From Metallyticus violacea (taxonomy: Eukaryota; Arthropoda; Insecta; Mantodea; Metallyticidae): a DNA stretch of 64,000 nt. Shown one piece after another: positions 47,280 through 60,646 of the stretch. The DNA is taken from contig CM060833.1 in the NCBI GenBank assembly GCA_030762175.1, forward strand, positions 69,640,001 to 69,704,000, given 5' to 3'. Numbering within the stretch: the first letter of the stretch is position 1; every line of letters starts with the position of its first letter. The notes below the pieces were generated by a model. It was not told the DNA's origin, ran no database searches, and saw only the letters and a program-made list of their open reading frames with translations. The position numbers were made by a program, and so were the translations under genes.

Positions 47280-47690
47280 CAATTGCTTGCCGGTATAAGC
47301 GAGGATGATAATGCGATTAATATGTTGGTATCTTGAAAACCAACTTTAAAGCTCTCTGTCGGCTAGGAGGGCATGCTCATTGGCGGCTGATTTGTCTGTC
47401 TGACATAGGCGGCAATATCTCTCATGTTCTGTAAGGCATGTATTAATGCTGCGCTGTGAGGTACCAATGTAAACCGCACCACACGAGCATAGTATTCTGT
47501 AGATACCGGCTGAGGCAGTGGTTTCCTTGTGTCCTTTGTGGAGCGGAATGTATATATTAGCTGCTTTGTAGATTTAAAAACCGTCCCTACGATATGTTTT
47601 GGAGATGCCGTCTGTGACCTTTTCAGAAACGGAAGATAAGCTGTGCTCTACTTCTTAGACATTCTGTCCATAAGAGAAACAAATCTGCTA
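47280..47690 (-). pseudogene. Penelope-like element, GIY-YIG endonuclease region
   Basis: The minus-strand translation gives KVTDGISKTYRRDGF, then AGIYRILCSCGAVYIGTSQR (47449-47511) and SINTCLTEHERYCRL, KSAANEHALLADREL and, after a frame change, AIESYNFNRKA. This is the order of the Penelope GIY-YIG domain: GIYkIpCsCGxvYIGxTxRsixtRlxEHxryxRlxqxeKSAVAEHxl...eaIEixkxxNNFNR. G-I-Y and Y-I-G are both intact, and the conserved E of AxEH is present. The linker upstream fits too, with IPLHKGHKETTASAG before GIY. In-frame stops occur (after DGF and REL). The upstream RT is not present; 47691-47908 is unrelated or too degraded. Downstream the reading continues into a proline-rich stretch (SVTNTPLEIHLRS) and then changes abruptly to the Jockey relic near 47098. 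Confidence 0.85.
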
Positions 47691-47908
47691 TTTAACATTC
47701 CATATATTTTATAATGTAATTAGAATATATTCATTTGCTTACATTCTGTTTAAATAAATTTTGCTGCAAGCCACCGAAATCCTGAAAAATGCTCTACGCA
47801 TTCCTCCATGCAAATATTCCATTACAAATATACTTTCATACTCCTTTACGGGTTGATATACTGTTTAATTACTCTTCAGCCTTTCTCAGGTCATCCATAG
47901 TTACTTGT
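47691..47908. other. Anonymous DNA between PLE relic and SINE
   Basis: No motif recognised; possibly more of the degraded Penelope-like element. Confidence 0.35.
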
Positions 47909-47919
47909 TTCTTGAAAAA

Positions 47920-48226
47920 TGTCGGTTCTGGCGATCCAGTGGTAGCCATGCTGCTTCATAGACCCAAGATCGCGGATTCAAACCCGGCCAGAGTCGATTG
48001 ATTTGTTCTGACTTAAAAATCCTAAGTATGGCTTCCTTCGGAAGGGAAGTAAAGCCGTGGGTCCCATGTCGTACATTTACGGCATGAAAAAGAACCTCAA
48101 GCCTGAAAGAGAGGCCTCTGAGCAAAATTTGTCGGCCGTTTCACGCCCTGAATTGAATGGGACGCTGATGACCTGAGCTGTTAAAGAGCGTCCATAAATA
48201 AACCAAATAAATGGGAAAAAAAACCC
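47920..48226 (+). mobile_element. SINE family S2, full-length reference copy
   Basis: Head GTCGGTTCTGGCGATCCAGT with A box around 47929-47947 and B box GGATTCAAACC (47974-47984). Body: TTCCTTCGGAAGGGAAGTAA, GCCGTGGGTCCCATGTCGTA, GAGAGGCCTCTGAGCAAAAT, CGGCCGTTTCACGCCCTGAA, GACGCTGATGACCTGAGCTG, ending in TCCATAAATAAACCAAATAA and an A-run. TTCTTGAAAAA flanks it (47909-47919, 48227-48237; 11 of 11). It shares head type and order with the copies at 7382, 25075, 35079, 39451 and 57408. The minus-strand frames across it are chance. Confidence 0.93.
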
Positions 48227-48237
48227 TTCTTGAAAAA

Positions 48238-51200
48238 AAGATATCTGATTCCAACTTAATTCAACAGTGCTTATGTAAACGCAAACTGCCGAACTGACAT
48301 TTAAATTCTTCGTGCTGCTTATTAGCATTTCGCTAGAAGGAACAAAATGTGACCCATTCATTGCCGTAAGTATATAAAATGCTTGTTTTTGCACTTTTTA
48401 AATTTGTATATATCTTTGGAGATATAGCGAACTCTTCACAAACCTGTTTCTCTTAGTGCAAAAACTTTATAACAATACCTTAGTCCACATATACAGAAGT
48501 TATAAGGTATTTAATCAAAAACAAGACCAGATAAACTTATTCAAGAGTTGTCGCTTCAAAGGTCCATACTCTTTTATGAACGAAGTTCCCTTTTATTATT
48601 TTTAGGAGGCATACCAGCGATACCTTCATGATATATGCGTATTAACAGGCACAGGCATCACAAACTTTACAAAAAATTGAAAGCAAACCGGTTGTTAGTA
48701 AAACATTTCTAAATTGAAATTCAGTGTCTTATTTTCATGTGATGTATTTTGTTTTGCCGTTTATCAAACACAAATGCTAAAACATTGATAACACACTCTG
48801 TAATATTCATAACTGAACGTTTTAATTTTGATTGTTCACATTACAAGAAACATCGGAACTATAAACGCTCTTAAGCTCTTCCTCTTACTTAACGTTTTAA
48901 CAATTTATGGCGTAACATATAACTATTCTATTTACGATTACAGTCAATCGTCTGTTGCGGTAAGTAGAAAAAGGAAAACCATCATGGCAATATCTTCGTT
49001 GCTTTGCATTTTTGTTAGGAAACAAGACTGACATATCTGCGAATACTCCAGGAGCCAGTTAATTATTAATTTTACCTTGCACTTTTGTATTATATTGCAT
49101 TGTATTGTAAGATTAAATATCTTCCTTTTGCTTTCCAAGAAAAATAACTTTACTTTACAAACAATATATACATTTCCCTCATCATGTAGAAACACCCTAG
49201 CGATTGGAGGGGACTTTAAACACCCAGCCAAATGCTATGATCTTTCGAGACATGAATGGAATGAATGACATGATGGGGCAAATGAGTCCGGAATCCATGG
49301 CGACTGCATTTATGTGGTTACAATTTACAGGTTATAGGTGAATATATTTATAATTTGTAAAACTTGAAATTTACCTTTGTTTTGTATGAAAAAATGAAAA
49401 ACAACAGATTGCAGTGAGTTTGATGTCTGCTTCACTGTGCTTTATTATAAGTTTCATACTATATGTGTAAGAAAATTGAATGCAACTTCTACACAGCATT
49501 TAGCCATCAATGGGTAAATACTAATTTCATGTTATGTATTATTTAAATATAGTGAACACATATGATAGAAAGTACATATGTTACATTCTTGCAAAATAAA
49601 CTGCAAACCAACTTAATAATTTTAGAAACACACAAAAATAATATCACATACAAATTACATAAATTAAAATTAAAACTAAACTACCAAAGTAAAAACTGGA
49701 AAAAAAAACTCCACCAAAAAGATCAGTCTGCGTTTTTTTTTTACTTACGTCGGTTGTGTAATTTAAAGTTATAATATTATTTATGTACTTTTTATATTTT
49801 TGTTTATTTTCTAAAAATATATTCAATTGCACAAATGACTATCTTATTTGGAGTAGCTTTTTAATTGATTTGGAAAAAGAACTTTGATTTGTGAGTGAAA
49901 CTTTTGAAATATTTCGTCTTTTGGAGTAATATTCATAGAAACTCTGCAATTTTCTAATATTTATTATACAACTATCCATCTACGGTCCATTTCTAACTTT
50001 ATTTCTTTTGCTCCAGTCAAATACACGGTGGTATTTGTCACAATATATTAAAGTTTTTGTGAACAATAAGCACATGCATTACCTCCAAAAATTAAATAAA
50101 GACTACGACTGTCTTATATATTTATTTACTATTGCAAGTAAAACAAGTTTATACTATTTTGTAAAAAAATCCCTATAAGTTTGTGCAGTTGTATAATAGT
50201 TCTGTGGTGTTCATTTTATAGGGCAAGGAAAAACTCCAAAACGCCACGTAACCTATCCCAGCAGAAAACGAACTAATGGACATGCTAGCCCTCAACCACG
50301 GCGGAACCAGTCAATTTGACATATGAAGGGACTACCGTTCAAGAGATCAGGTTAAGTAGCAACTGAATTACAGCACCGAGGTTGATGTGTTTAGTATTGA
50401 TAGGCGGATTCCTGCGGGACTTAAGCGTTAGTGAGAAACAGGTTTTGGTTACCGGAGTGCCATGCGTTAGATAAAATCGAAAGTTTACTCCTCGGTAACA
50501 CAGTATCATCGTTACTCAAGCATCTAACAGTTGTACATATAACAAGGCCTAAAGAATGACACTATCATTTTTGTGTTAAATTAAACAATTGGAAGAAACT
50601 TTGAGAAGTTATTGTGACCCCTTCAACCCATTGCATACATTAATCAGATAACGCACCCTAGAGAATATCCTGAATCCAAATATGACCTCATTCATGACAG
50701 CTGACGTCAAGGTACACACCAGTGCTGGTAAATTGCATGTAGCGGCCATATATCATGACACAACCCCCTTTGGTTATGGGGGTTGTGGTTTGGGCAGGTG
50801 CGCCCTTAGACTGCCGAACCCAACTCTGCATAACGTATTAAGCTAAAGATATGAGAGAGATTGTTCAGGAAAACATGTTAAACAAGGTAAGACTTTCACT
50901 TTGCCTCATGATAATACATGTACATATAGATAAGAAAGTTTGAAAGGTCTTCCAGTCAATTTCCAATTTACTTCTTTCTATAGACCTAACCAATTGACTT
51001 TTTTTTTAGATTTGCCTCGGAGACAAACAATGTTACATATTACACTCATTAGAGAACTTTTAGATATTATTCATAAATTAAATTAAGTACTACAAAATTA
51101 ATTGTAGTAACATTATTCATTTTTCTATCACGTAAACTTCATCACAAGTTGAGATTATTTTTCTATGTGTTTTGTATTTTCAAAGACTGTAAACATTATA

Positions 51201-52824
51201 GAAAGTTATTTAAAATGTCATTATATGATAATTCCAAAACAGTATATTAAATATTTAGCTGAAAATAAACAAGTACGTCCACAAAGGAATATAACTCATA
51301 AATAAATAAAATACTAAAGGGGGAAAAAAAAGAACTCCCCTTGATAGAAGAACCCTAACTCATCAAATTAGATAATACTTATATACCTGGGCAAAAGTAC
51401 TTGTCTCTTTTAAGCAAGTTTAAATGAAAAGTCAGGATTGTTAATTAATTGTACCACTTCCCTTCTTCATGTCCGATATTGTCATCGATTATATTTGGCC
51501 AATCTGGAGATTTCTATTGTTTATGTTTTCCGTATTTCAAATATTGAAGATTATTCTTATTATCAAATATCTCGGATAAGTACGTCGAAAACAATGCTGA
51601 AAAAAGCCATTTAAATTTTGTACAAAATATTCTCCACAAACGTGGCGACTAATGAGGAAGTTCTGTGGCTAATGCGCAGGTTCGTGCATCTCTCAGCTTT
51701 GATTTGGTAAGATATTGCACTGAGATCAATGTTACTCATGAGCTTATGTAGCAAATGCAGTAAATGTTTACAATCGGTGGTCATTGTACACTTCTTATGT
51801 TGCTTGCTAAATATAGGCATAAAAAATTGTATTTTCCCATTTTTGCCATAAATTGTTCACATTTACTGGAAAATGGTAAATGTTGGTAAACCTAAATAAA
51901 TCAATATTTCCCCCTCCAAACGGTTTTAGTTGCATTACTTACATGTTGTGTGACATTGAAATGTAAATGCATAATCATACATGCTTATATAGGCAATGGT
52001 AGCGTATTTAATTAGCATGTGCTTTGGTTATACCTTTTACATTATGACAGCATGATATTAGTGAAACTTCCGAGTTAATTTTGTTTAAACCAATGTGACA
52101 GCCGATTAAGTATTTGTGAAAACAACAAAAAACTATTGCTAAAATAAAATATAAGTTCACTGAAATATATCCAGTCAAGTTTCATAGATTTAACCACATT
52201 GCTTTTGTTATTCAAATAAATTTTGCGGTAACAAACATAACCGTGAACCAATAAGTACGGCAGAAAGTCACCTCATTGACAATAAATTAATAATGAAGAA
52301 AAATAGCAAATCCACATCTCACAAATAAAACTTTTCGCCTCGTAGTAGCGCAATCCGATCCGGGAGGGACACAAGACAATTTTCCTTAATAAAAAGATTC
52401 TTTTTCATGTCCAGAATCTGGTATATGAATATGAGGCATGCTTGCAAGTGTGTGTATTGTTATTTAATAACTGTTTGTCATTTCAAGAAATTGGACAATT
52501 GTCTGAAAACATGTTTGTGTTTAGCTAATATATCAGTAAAATGAGCACAACTATACAGCGCTCATAAGTGCCGCAAAGATAACTAAAATAATAATTAAAT
52601 AATTTTCTAATCAGCCGATCCCTTAACTGGTACTAGGGCAATAGTGCCTCTCAACGAGAAAACATGAAAAACTAACACAAATGTCCAGCTTTCACCAAGG
52701 GCCAAGGGTAATTATTTACAATTTCCTAGAAGAATGATAAACTAAAACATGTTCAACATTTACCTGTATGCTTTTACAATGTTCATATTGACCAGTAATT
52801 GTTCTACTTTAACTGTAACATATG
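48238..52824. other. Long anonymous AT-rich stretch
   Basis: About 4.6 kb in which I recognise no gene, SINE or transposon. A short frame near 49077-49268 ends with AIGGDFKHPAKCYDLSRHEW, which faintly recalls a kelch blade but has no neighbours of that kind. The block 50225-50480 is richer in GC but unassigned. Confidence 0.45.
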
Positions 52825-54056
52825 TACAGGATGGCGCATAAGTAATTACGCACTTTGTGAATTTCAATTAACATTTGATTTCACTTCCTTGTATGTCATT
52901 TTCAAAACGTTTTCCTTTCAGTCTGTGCTGTCCTAGATCACCCATTACGAGGCATATTTAAAGCAGAATCTTTAATTTAAAATGTGTGAATTGTATTGTA
53001 AGCAGCCTTACGTGAGGATGGATCTGACTTGAAATGTTCTCTAAATTCCCTCAGTATAGAACGTAAACCTTATTGGTAACCGATCTTTACAGCAAAAACT
53101 TCTTTCCTCTTTAGTTAAAAATTTCAGCTGTTTCTGATAATTCATTTCCTGTTCCCTGCTCTTCCCGCTGATATATTAACAACTTAGAAATATACGTACA
53201 TTGCAGTTAAAAACAAAGGAAAATGTATTGAATATGTCTGGCTGTAACGACTTGTCCAAGGAAATCCACAAGACGATTAGAGCTAAATTTTCCAGTACTG
53301 TCACGTCGGTCACTCCAAAGGATATTGCATCAGCAGAAGTTCAAAGTGTACATTCCACGTCTGACACATGGTTGGAAGATGATCCAGACAGGGTCTACAA
53401 TTTTGTGAGATTATGTTCGATCAGTATCGATATGACCCCACTTTCTTTCAATTAGACCACGTTTATGTTATCGGGACATGTAAACCTACATAACAGTACT
53501 TATTAGTACATGGAAAACCATCATGTTGCTTTGGAGCAAGCGCAAATCAACTGGGCGTAAATGTGTGGGGTGCAACATCGGCATGAAGAATAATAATTAT
53601 CTCGGTGATAACAAGTATTTGATTCTATTTCAAGAGGTTACACCAGGAATCGTCATCCATTTGGACAACTTTGATCAACTCTACTTCCAGCATGATGGAG
53701 CTCCTGCGCATTACGTTACAGTTGTTCCACTTACTGTCATAACGCTTTCAATAGGAGAATGCTTGAACGTCGTGCAGCAATTAAATTCCCACCACGATCC
53801 CCTGTTCTCACCACAATCGATTCTTTCTTTTGGGTTATGGTTAAACACGAAGTGTATGTAAGGAAATCACAAACTGTTGAAGAGCTGATTGTCTACATTG
53901 AGGGAGCTACCAAAACCTGGACTACTACATTCAGCTGTCAGAGTGTTCCAGGCAGACTGCAAAGTCCATTAATGCGGAAGGGAAACAGTTTGAATATAAA
54001 AATAAATGAAATGCTGAAATTCACCGAGTGTGTAGTTACTTTTGCGCCACCGCGTA
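52825..54056 (+). mobile_element. Mariner-like DNA transposon with terminal inverted repeats (VNLHN class)
   Basis: The ends are 29-bp inverted repeats matching at 23 of 29 positions: TACAGGATGGCGCATAAGTA at 52825 and, in reverse complement, TACGCGGTGGCGCAAAAGTA from 54056. The interior carries a broken transposase of the insect mariner-like group (see the pseudogene entry). Element length is 1232 bp. TA dinucleotides at both ends agree with a TA target. Confidence 0.85.
53190..54010 (+). pseudogene. Mariner-like transposase pseudogene (VNLHN class)
   Basis: Across frames: TWLEDDPDRVYNFVRLC (family: DpdrRxxFCxWa), then GHVNLHNSTY and YMENHH (family: GqVNLHNxHYWsxeNPH, following the first catalytic D, which falls in the degraded DMTPLSFN region), INWA.MCGV (family: wsVNVWcGI), LYFQHDGAPAHYV (53682-53720; second D) and SPVLTTIDSFFWVMVKHEVY (family: SPDLTPLDFFLWGyvKxxVY; D to V change in SPDL, later D retained). 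Then VEELIVYIEGA. Upstream DNA-binding helices are not recognised. The separate frames 53201-53455, 53523-53861 and 53759-54115 are pieces of this one broken gene. Confidence 0.82.
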
Positions 54057-57000
54057 TTAAGCTATTACTGCGTAAGAGTATTTCGCCTAGTTCATTTAAA
54101 AATGTGTTGCAATAAAAAAGGGGGCAGGGAAAAGCAATCCATCCATTTTGCTCTTTGATATTTCGGAATGCTTCAAACTTAATTATATTAATGCATGTGA
54201 GATTTTACTTGGAATTTCAATTTCGAAATATTGATACTTCCTGTGGTATGACATATACCTGCCACAGTGTACCTACCTGTGCAGAGAGTAAGTGAAAAGA
54301 CATTAACAAACTGTTGGGCCTCCTCAACACAGGGAGGTAAATTTGTGGCTTTCGGTGATGGATTATGGGCACAGTTAAAATGCCATTAGTATATTAATTT
54401 GGACATTAGCGGTACATGCTGAGTAAACTAAGCTTAGGGATTAGAGAGATGTTATGGTTAAGTGTTGAGCGTTTGCAATCCACAAGTAATCCCAATGGCA
54501 TCTCAAACAGAAAGGAATTGACAGGAGATGGAAAAAGAGAAACAGAAACAGATAAATGCTTTGCATATGACAGGTTTCTGTGTTTTGTAACGTTGTATTT
54601 TGATGGAACTGAGCGCCTAACAAGAATCCTGCTTGTCAAAATTTGGGTTGGAGGTGCACTTTGTTTGTTGAATAGTATGTTTGTCCAACGTTCTTTTGGA
54701 CAAATGGGCTTAAACTGTGTTTATGTACTTCTCTGCAGTATTGCATTAAGCACCTTCAGGATGGATATTATTTTAAAAATGTTTTACTTATTAATGGAAA
54801 TAATATATACATTTTCAAGAGAAGCGTTATAGTCATGCATGTTGGAAAAGAGGGAACTGCTCTGGGATATAAAACTTTTCATAGAAACGGTTTAATCATC
54901 AAAATATTGCCCTGTGGAGCAATTTTAAGTCGTGTATGCACTATATTTAACACACAAACATAGGGATTAAAATGTTTAATGAGGTGATATTTTACATTTT
55001 AATTATTGTGGGTAATCAACGATAAATTTACAAAAAAAATCCTACAGAACAATTCCTGATAGTAAGAATATTCATACGTGTTGAACAATGACTCATAAAA
55101 TAAGAAGGAGAAGGAACATTTATTGTTTTTCTTCTCCCATGGAAATTACAAAATGTATTAGAATGTATTTATAAATTAATTGAAAAATAAGTGCGAAAGT
55201 TAAAATCTACGAAAATATAGAAAGATGGTACTTTTAAAGTAACAGATATTTTTAAGCAAAACCAAGACAGCTATTAATGTTTCAATAAGGAAAAACAGAT
55301 AAATAACCGATATAAGCAGATCATATGACAAGTATATGTGGCAAACGATGAAAGTCCCATAGTGGAATAAATTATCTGCAGTAATTTTTCAGGGCAGTTA
55401 AAATCTAACGACATGTTCACTGAACATCTAATGAACCCTGGTAGTCTTGTTCACGTTAAGAATATTATGCTTATTGTGAATTAAAGTATAAGGACTATTG
55501 AATTTCCGCATATTATTCTTATAAATTCATTTTCTATACGCTGATTTTGTATATTTCATTAATTAATTATACACTGTTATCATCATAGTAAATTATACTT
55601 TATAGGGCGCTAGCTGGTATATTATAATTAAAGTGACAAATTTTGGTTGTTCACCTTCATGATTATAATTCGATTCTTACGACAATATTGGTTTAATATG
55701 ATTACTCTGGCTTAGTTATTCTGTTTAACTATGATCATTCGGAATTACTGTGGTTTGTTATGATTAAGGGATTTTATTGTTTGTAAACTGATTGTAATTT
55801 CATATTTAATCATTGCTGCCACCTGACAATGTTCAATTGCGGTCAATAAATAAATCAATATACAATCTAAGAACTTAAAATCATACCAGCGGAAAATTAC
55901 GTCCTCTTTGTTGTCTTTAACAATGAAAGCAAATTGTTTAAACTGAAAATGTATGATATTTTGGACCTATTTGAAGTTAAGGATTTGAAAAAGCTAGGTT
56001 GATTCTGGTCACCATATCTATGTTTTAATAGTATGTCAAGTTAAAAAATTATTCCTAGATGCAACTTTTATGACACTTTTCCTGTTGTATAAAACGAAGA
56101 AGATAAAATTGGTTTGACTTTTCTTTTCGTAGTTCATCTGATGGTTTTGGCAATTGCTTTGTTTAACATATGTGTATACTTCTTGAAGTATATTTTTTCA
56201 ATGTGACTTAACACATAAAATTTATGAATAATCTAATGATTTCCATATATCAATCACGTACAAAGACATCAAAGGTGTGAACAGACATACTCTTGGTGTC
56301 ACCTTCGTCATTCTATGCTAGGTGAATGTCTAAAACAAAGTGTACAACTTGCTTACTATGTTGAAGTACGGCACATGTTTTATAGCGTAATTATGGGTTC
56401 CGACTGAGATCCCTTTTTAAGTGTAAAATGTTCCATATTCAACAATGACGAACACTTAACAAAATGCAAGATAGTTAACTTTTATTATGAGAATTATTTA
56501 TTTATGTTTGTTGCGTAATGCGAGTGTGGCCTCATATAAAATAAAATGAAAGTTTAGGTTGAAAATTCTTATCTTTGCATATGCCAAGACGAACAGTTCA
56601 ATGGCTAAAAAGTCAATTGATAGAGCAGCAATAATATTATTCAAAACAGAAAAGAAACAAACCAATAACACAGGCATCATACACCTAGAATGAAAACATC
56701 ATATAAACCAAGGTAGTTTTAGAAACTGATAATGAATTTTTGGTCATTTTTGGAAAACAAAACACATAAATGCCATGTGTCCATATTAAGTTTTTACTAA
56801 TACAGCGAGTGGAAATGAGATTATGAGTAATGATGTTAATTAACAACTAAATCAAGATCAAGACGTCATTTCTTCCCAGTGGCTTCGATAACAGATGGTT
56901 CTCTAGCTATAAGGCAGTTATAGATACAAGATAAAATCATCTCCAACTTGAAAATTAATGAGCTATTGAAACGGCGATAAAATGTTTCCACAAAGTCAGG

Positions 57001-57400
57001 GCATATGCTCTACACACATTTGTTCAGACTGTTGATTAATGAATCGAGTTGTCAGATAGAGACGCACTGCTTCACAGTAGATACGGTGATTCAGAAGCGG
57101 ATGATTTGTGCTGCGTCTCAACAAACGTTGCCTGATATCGTGAAGTTTTCTAAGAGTGTGATGAACCCTGAACATTTAGTCTTCCTGTAAGATTACACAC
57201 TTCTGCCAAGCATCACAGACAAATTAAATTGTGAGTTTCAGAGAAGATGATAAGGACTCGGAAAAGTTATCCTTCATGTTCAGACAAGTTTTAGAACACT
57301 GGACTTGTAGGAGAAGAATATTAACCGAGGTTATGCGATCTTCCGCTACTTCAAATATTACGTGCAAAATCAGAACTCATATAATTTCTAATGTATTTTT
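54057..57400. other. Anonymous DNA including the longest open frame
   Basis: The longest frame of the window (54416-54832, 138 codons, plus strand) lies here. It has a hydrophobic C-terminal half but no recognisable domain, no neighbours suggesting an exon, and antisense frames of similar quality, so I do not call it a gene. Nothing else is recognised. Confidence 0.45.
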
Positions 57401-57407
57401 TTATTTT

Positions 57408-57675
57408 GTTTATTTATGGAAGCTCTTTAACATCTCAGGTCATCAGCGTCCCATTCAATTCAGGGCGTGAAACGGCCGACAAATTTTGCTCAGAGGCCTC
57501 TTTTTCAGGCTTGAGGTTCTTTTTCGTGCCATAAATGTACGACACGGGACCCACGGCTTTACTTCCCTTCCGAAGGAAGCCATACTTGAGAAAATAATCC
57601 ATCGATCCTGGCCGAACCTGCGATCTTGGGTTTGGGAGGCATGTATGGTTACCACTACACCACCAGGACCGACCT
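57408..57675 (-). mobile_element. SINE family S2, full-length copy
   Basis: Plus-strand landmarks from tail to head: GTTTATTTATGGAAGCTCTT, CATCTCAGGTCATCAGCG, TTCAATTCAGGGCGTGAAAC, GGCCGACAAATTTTGCTCAG, TGTACGACACGGGACCCACG, CTTCCCTTCCGAAGGAAGCC, AATCCATCGATCCTGGCCGA, and the head TGGTTACCACTACACCACCA (minus strand: TGGTGTAGTGGTAACC). Only CTAAT matches on both outer sides, so the target duplication is unclear. Otherwise it is close to the 47920 copy. Confidence 0.88.
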
Positions 57676-60630
57676 AATATTGAAACTTACAGGTGAACAC
57701 ATTGAAAGTTGCATTAAGTTTTTCACTGTAATACACCTAACATAAAAATATAAAACATTGTAATTTACATATCTAAATATTATATATCAATAATTATTCA
57801 CCTGTTATGCTACAGAAAATGTTATATTAATTTTTTTTAAAAAAACAAAATTTAATATTATGGAAAATAGGGGAACGACAATGTGGGGAATGCATTATAA
57901 GTACGTTGAGAAGCAGGCATGACGGTTGAAGAAAGATTACATGTACGTAAACAAAATTAGAGTATACGCATGCGCAGACTGAAGAAGCACGCTTTTAACG
58001 GTCTAAAAGTAGAGAGTCGAGAGCTAGAGATCGAAGTGAGAGGTTGTGGCACTATCCCTCCTAGGAATTCATCTTAGTTAACGTCCCTCGTGAATGTAAG
58101 GAACAACTAACTATTATAAAGCCTACCATATTAATATCTAAATAATGTGTTTTCGGTTAATTCAGCCTGATATTTTTCCATTATGATCCCGTTTAAAGTT
58201 GGGATTGTCACCGTCTCAGTTTCTTAGATAATCATAGATAAACGATACTATAGCCAAGCGCGTGAGAGGAGAGGTCGTTGCAATGTCACTTCAAATGTGA
58301 TAATTTTCTCAATGGCATAGTAAATTTCTTGTTCCTGTATTATGAAAAATTATGGCAAACTGTACTAACTACAGTACTTTTCGTTGTGCACTTTAATAAA
58401 AATGGATAACATTTAAGTAGTCCAATTGTTTTAATTAACGCTTACTTTGAATATTATAAATTGATATAAAATATGTAATACCGATATATTTCTTAGCTTT
58501 ATTAAAATTATTTAAACATTGTAACCTTTAAATTATTGTAAAATGTCACTGAAAAGATTATCTGTCAAAAGCAAAGTGAATTTAATTATATATAAAAGGC
58601 TACGTTGAGAGGTAATATAATAATGACAATACAAGCTTTCAGGAATGATGGAGAAAACAAATTTATCAATAATAGGAAACTCTGGTTCGGAAACGTCTTA
58701 GTCGTAAGTTATAGTTATACTTCAAAACTGTTATGGGATACCTATGAAAACTTACAAATCTTTATTTGTAGGTGTAATAATTTTATTATATTTGTACTGC
58801 TTCCACAAACTGCAAAATATTAACAGAAATTTTTAAAACTGGCATCACCCAGCTTCGCTGCAGGCAAGACAACAGGTAAGTTCTTGTCGCAACATTATTT
58901 ATACATTGGGTTGAACGAGTGTACGCTTCAAACCGGTAAATACAGACTGTAGCCTGCTAAACTCTCGTACATCAGGACGAACTTGTCAGATACACGTCAC
59001 ACCATCTCCATTGCATTACTACAGTTTAAAACATGACCTCTGCATTGTATTAGTGGAGTTTCTTTTCCAACACATCTAAATGTTGGCCGGGTTGCCTATT
59101 CTCATACTATTGTTATACCTCCTGCAACCTACGAAAAAGAATTTTGGCTAATAACTTGCAATTGAGGCATTCCCGGAAAGTGATTCATATCTCAAATTAA
59201 TACATTTGCTCTCCATCATTTTTGAAATTTTGTATCATCATTACGAAAACACACGATTATATGTATACTACATATTTAGTGATAGTTTGAGTTATTTGGA
59301 CGAAATACATGGAGTATTTTATGCAATAAAAAGTTAATTAAAATGTATTTATATAAACTGCATCAAGCGAGATTTCAATTTACGAGTCTAAGCAACAATA
59401 ATCGACTTTTTTGATATGTATGTCGGTCAAATTTTATAAAGCAAAACATTAAAAAGTATGCAATAGAAACTTAAAGTTTACAGTAAAGTAAAGTTTTGCT
59501 TAAGAAGCACTTCATTCAGGTCTTAGCTAATCAGATATTTTTTCATTATTAACTCATTATGGCACCATTGTCATCTACTAGTAAAACTATTCCTACTGCA
59601 ATATTGATTGTTAGTGTATTTTAAAAAAATATACATATGTTCCATCTAGCTTAAATCAATCAGAATGAAAGAGAGACAGATTAACGTATTGAACTTAATA
59701 AATTAGAAATAACATTCTAAAATACTTTAATACGCACTATATCTGCAAAATTTAAATAATCTAATTTTAAATAACGTCTAAAGTACAAATATATGTTTTA
59801 ATGTTAATATTATCAACTCATATAAATAAGCGAGTAATCAAAATCTCATAAGATCAAAACCTTCATTTTGATAAAGTCATTCTCAAGGCCAGCATTTATA
59901 GCTCATAAATTAGAGATTCTCTCTCTAGAGGCACCAAATTATATTCATACGATAGAAAATGCATGAAAACACCTAGTAGTTCTCCATTATCCCTATTTGT
60001 TTATGTTCCGCGTCACTGCATCTTGGCAGTTGTGTTCGCGTGATTCACAATGTAGTACACAATCGTACAGAGCGTGTTCCTCGTTTGTGTAAATACTGGA
60101 AAACAGGTACTTTAAAGCATGCTCATTATCATTTTAACCGATTTTTGTGAAAGATCTGTGCTATTAAATAATTGCATTTAGAAATAGGTAACAAATTAAG
60201 AGATAACAGGAAGCATTCCTACTCAACATTCAGGAGGCCGCAAATCATATGAAAAAAAAAAACGCTATAAAGGAGCGATTACTGGACCCATCAAAATATT
60301 TACAAAAAATATCCAAGACACTTATCTCTCAAACTTTAAAATGAAAATGAAAAATTAATCTCATATAATCGAAAATCTAAAATAAGCTATGGCTAAGAGA
60401 ACGAAGTCGTTGACATTTTGGGGAAGTGTTCCTGAATTTGGAGAAACACATGCAAGTGTGCTTGGCTGTGAGAGATGTTCAGCTTATGAGCAAGTTCTGT
60501 TTTGCATGTGTGTAACACTTTGCAAGACATTTTCTAAATAACGTACTATTTATAGAGAATAGTTTGGAACCTCTAGCAATAGAATCTACACCATAGAGCG
60601 GTGAATATTATTTTTAATTTTGTTAACAAG

Positions 60631-60646
60631 CCTCTCTCTCTCTCTG
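60631..60646. repeat. (CT)n microsatellite
   Basis: Seven CT units flanked by CAAGC and GATAT. Confidence 0.8.

Noticed and set aside
49200..49268. Kelch-like AIGGDFKHPAKCYDLSRHEW
   Set aside because: A single short match, with no second blade nearby and no convincing splice context.
54416..54832. Longest open frame (138 codons)
   Set aside because: No domain, signal or family motif, antisense frames of similar quality, and no exon-like neighbours; length is compatible with chance in 64 kb of AT-rich DNA.
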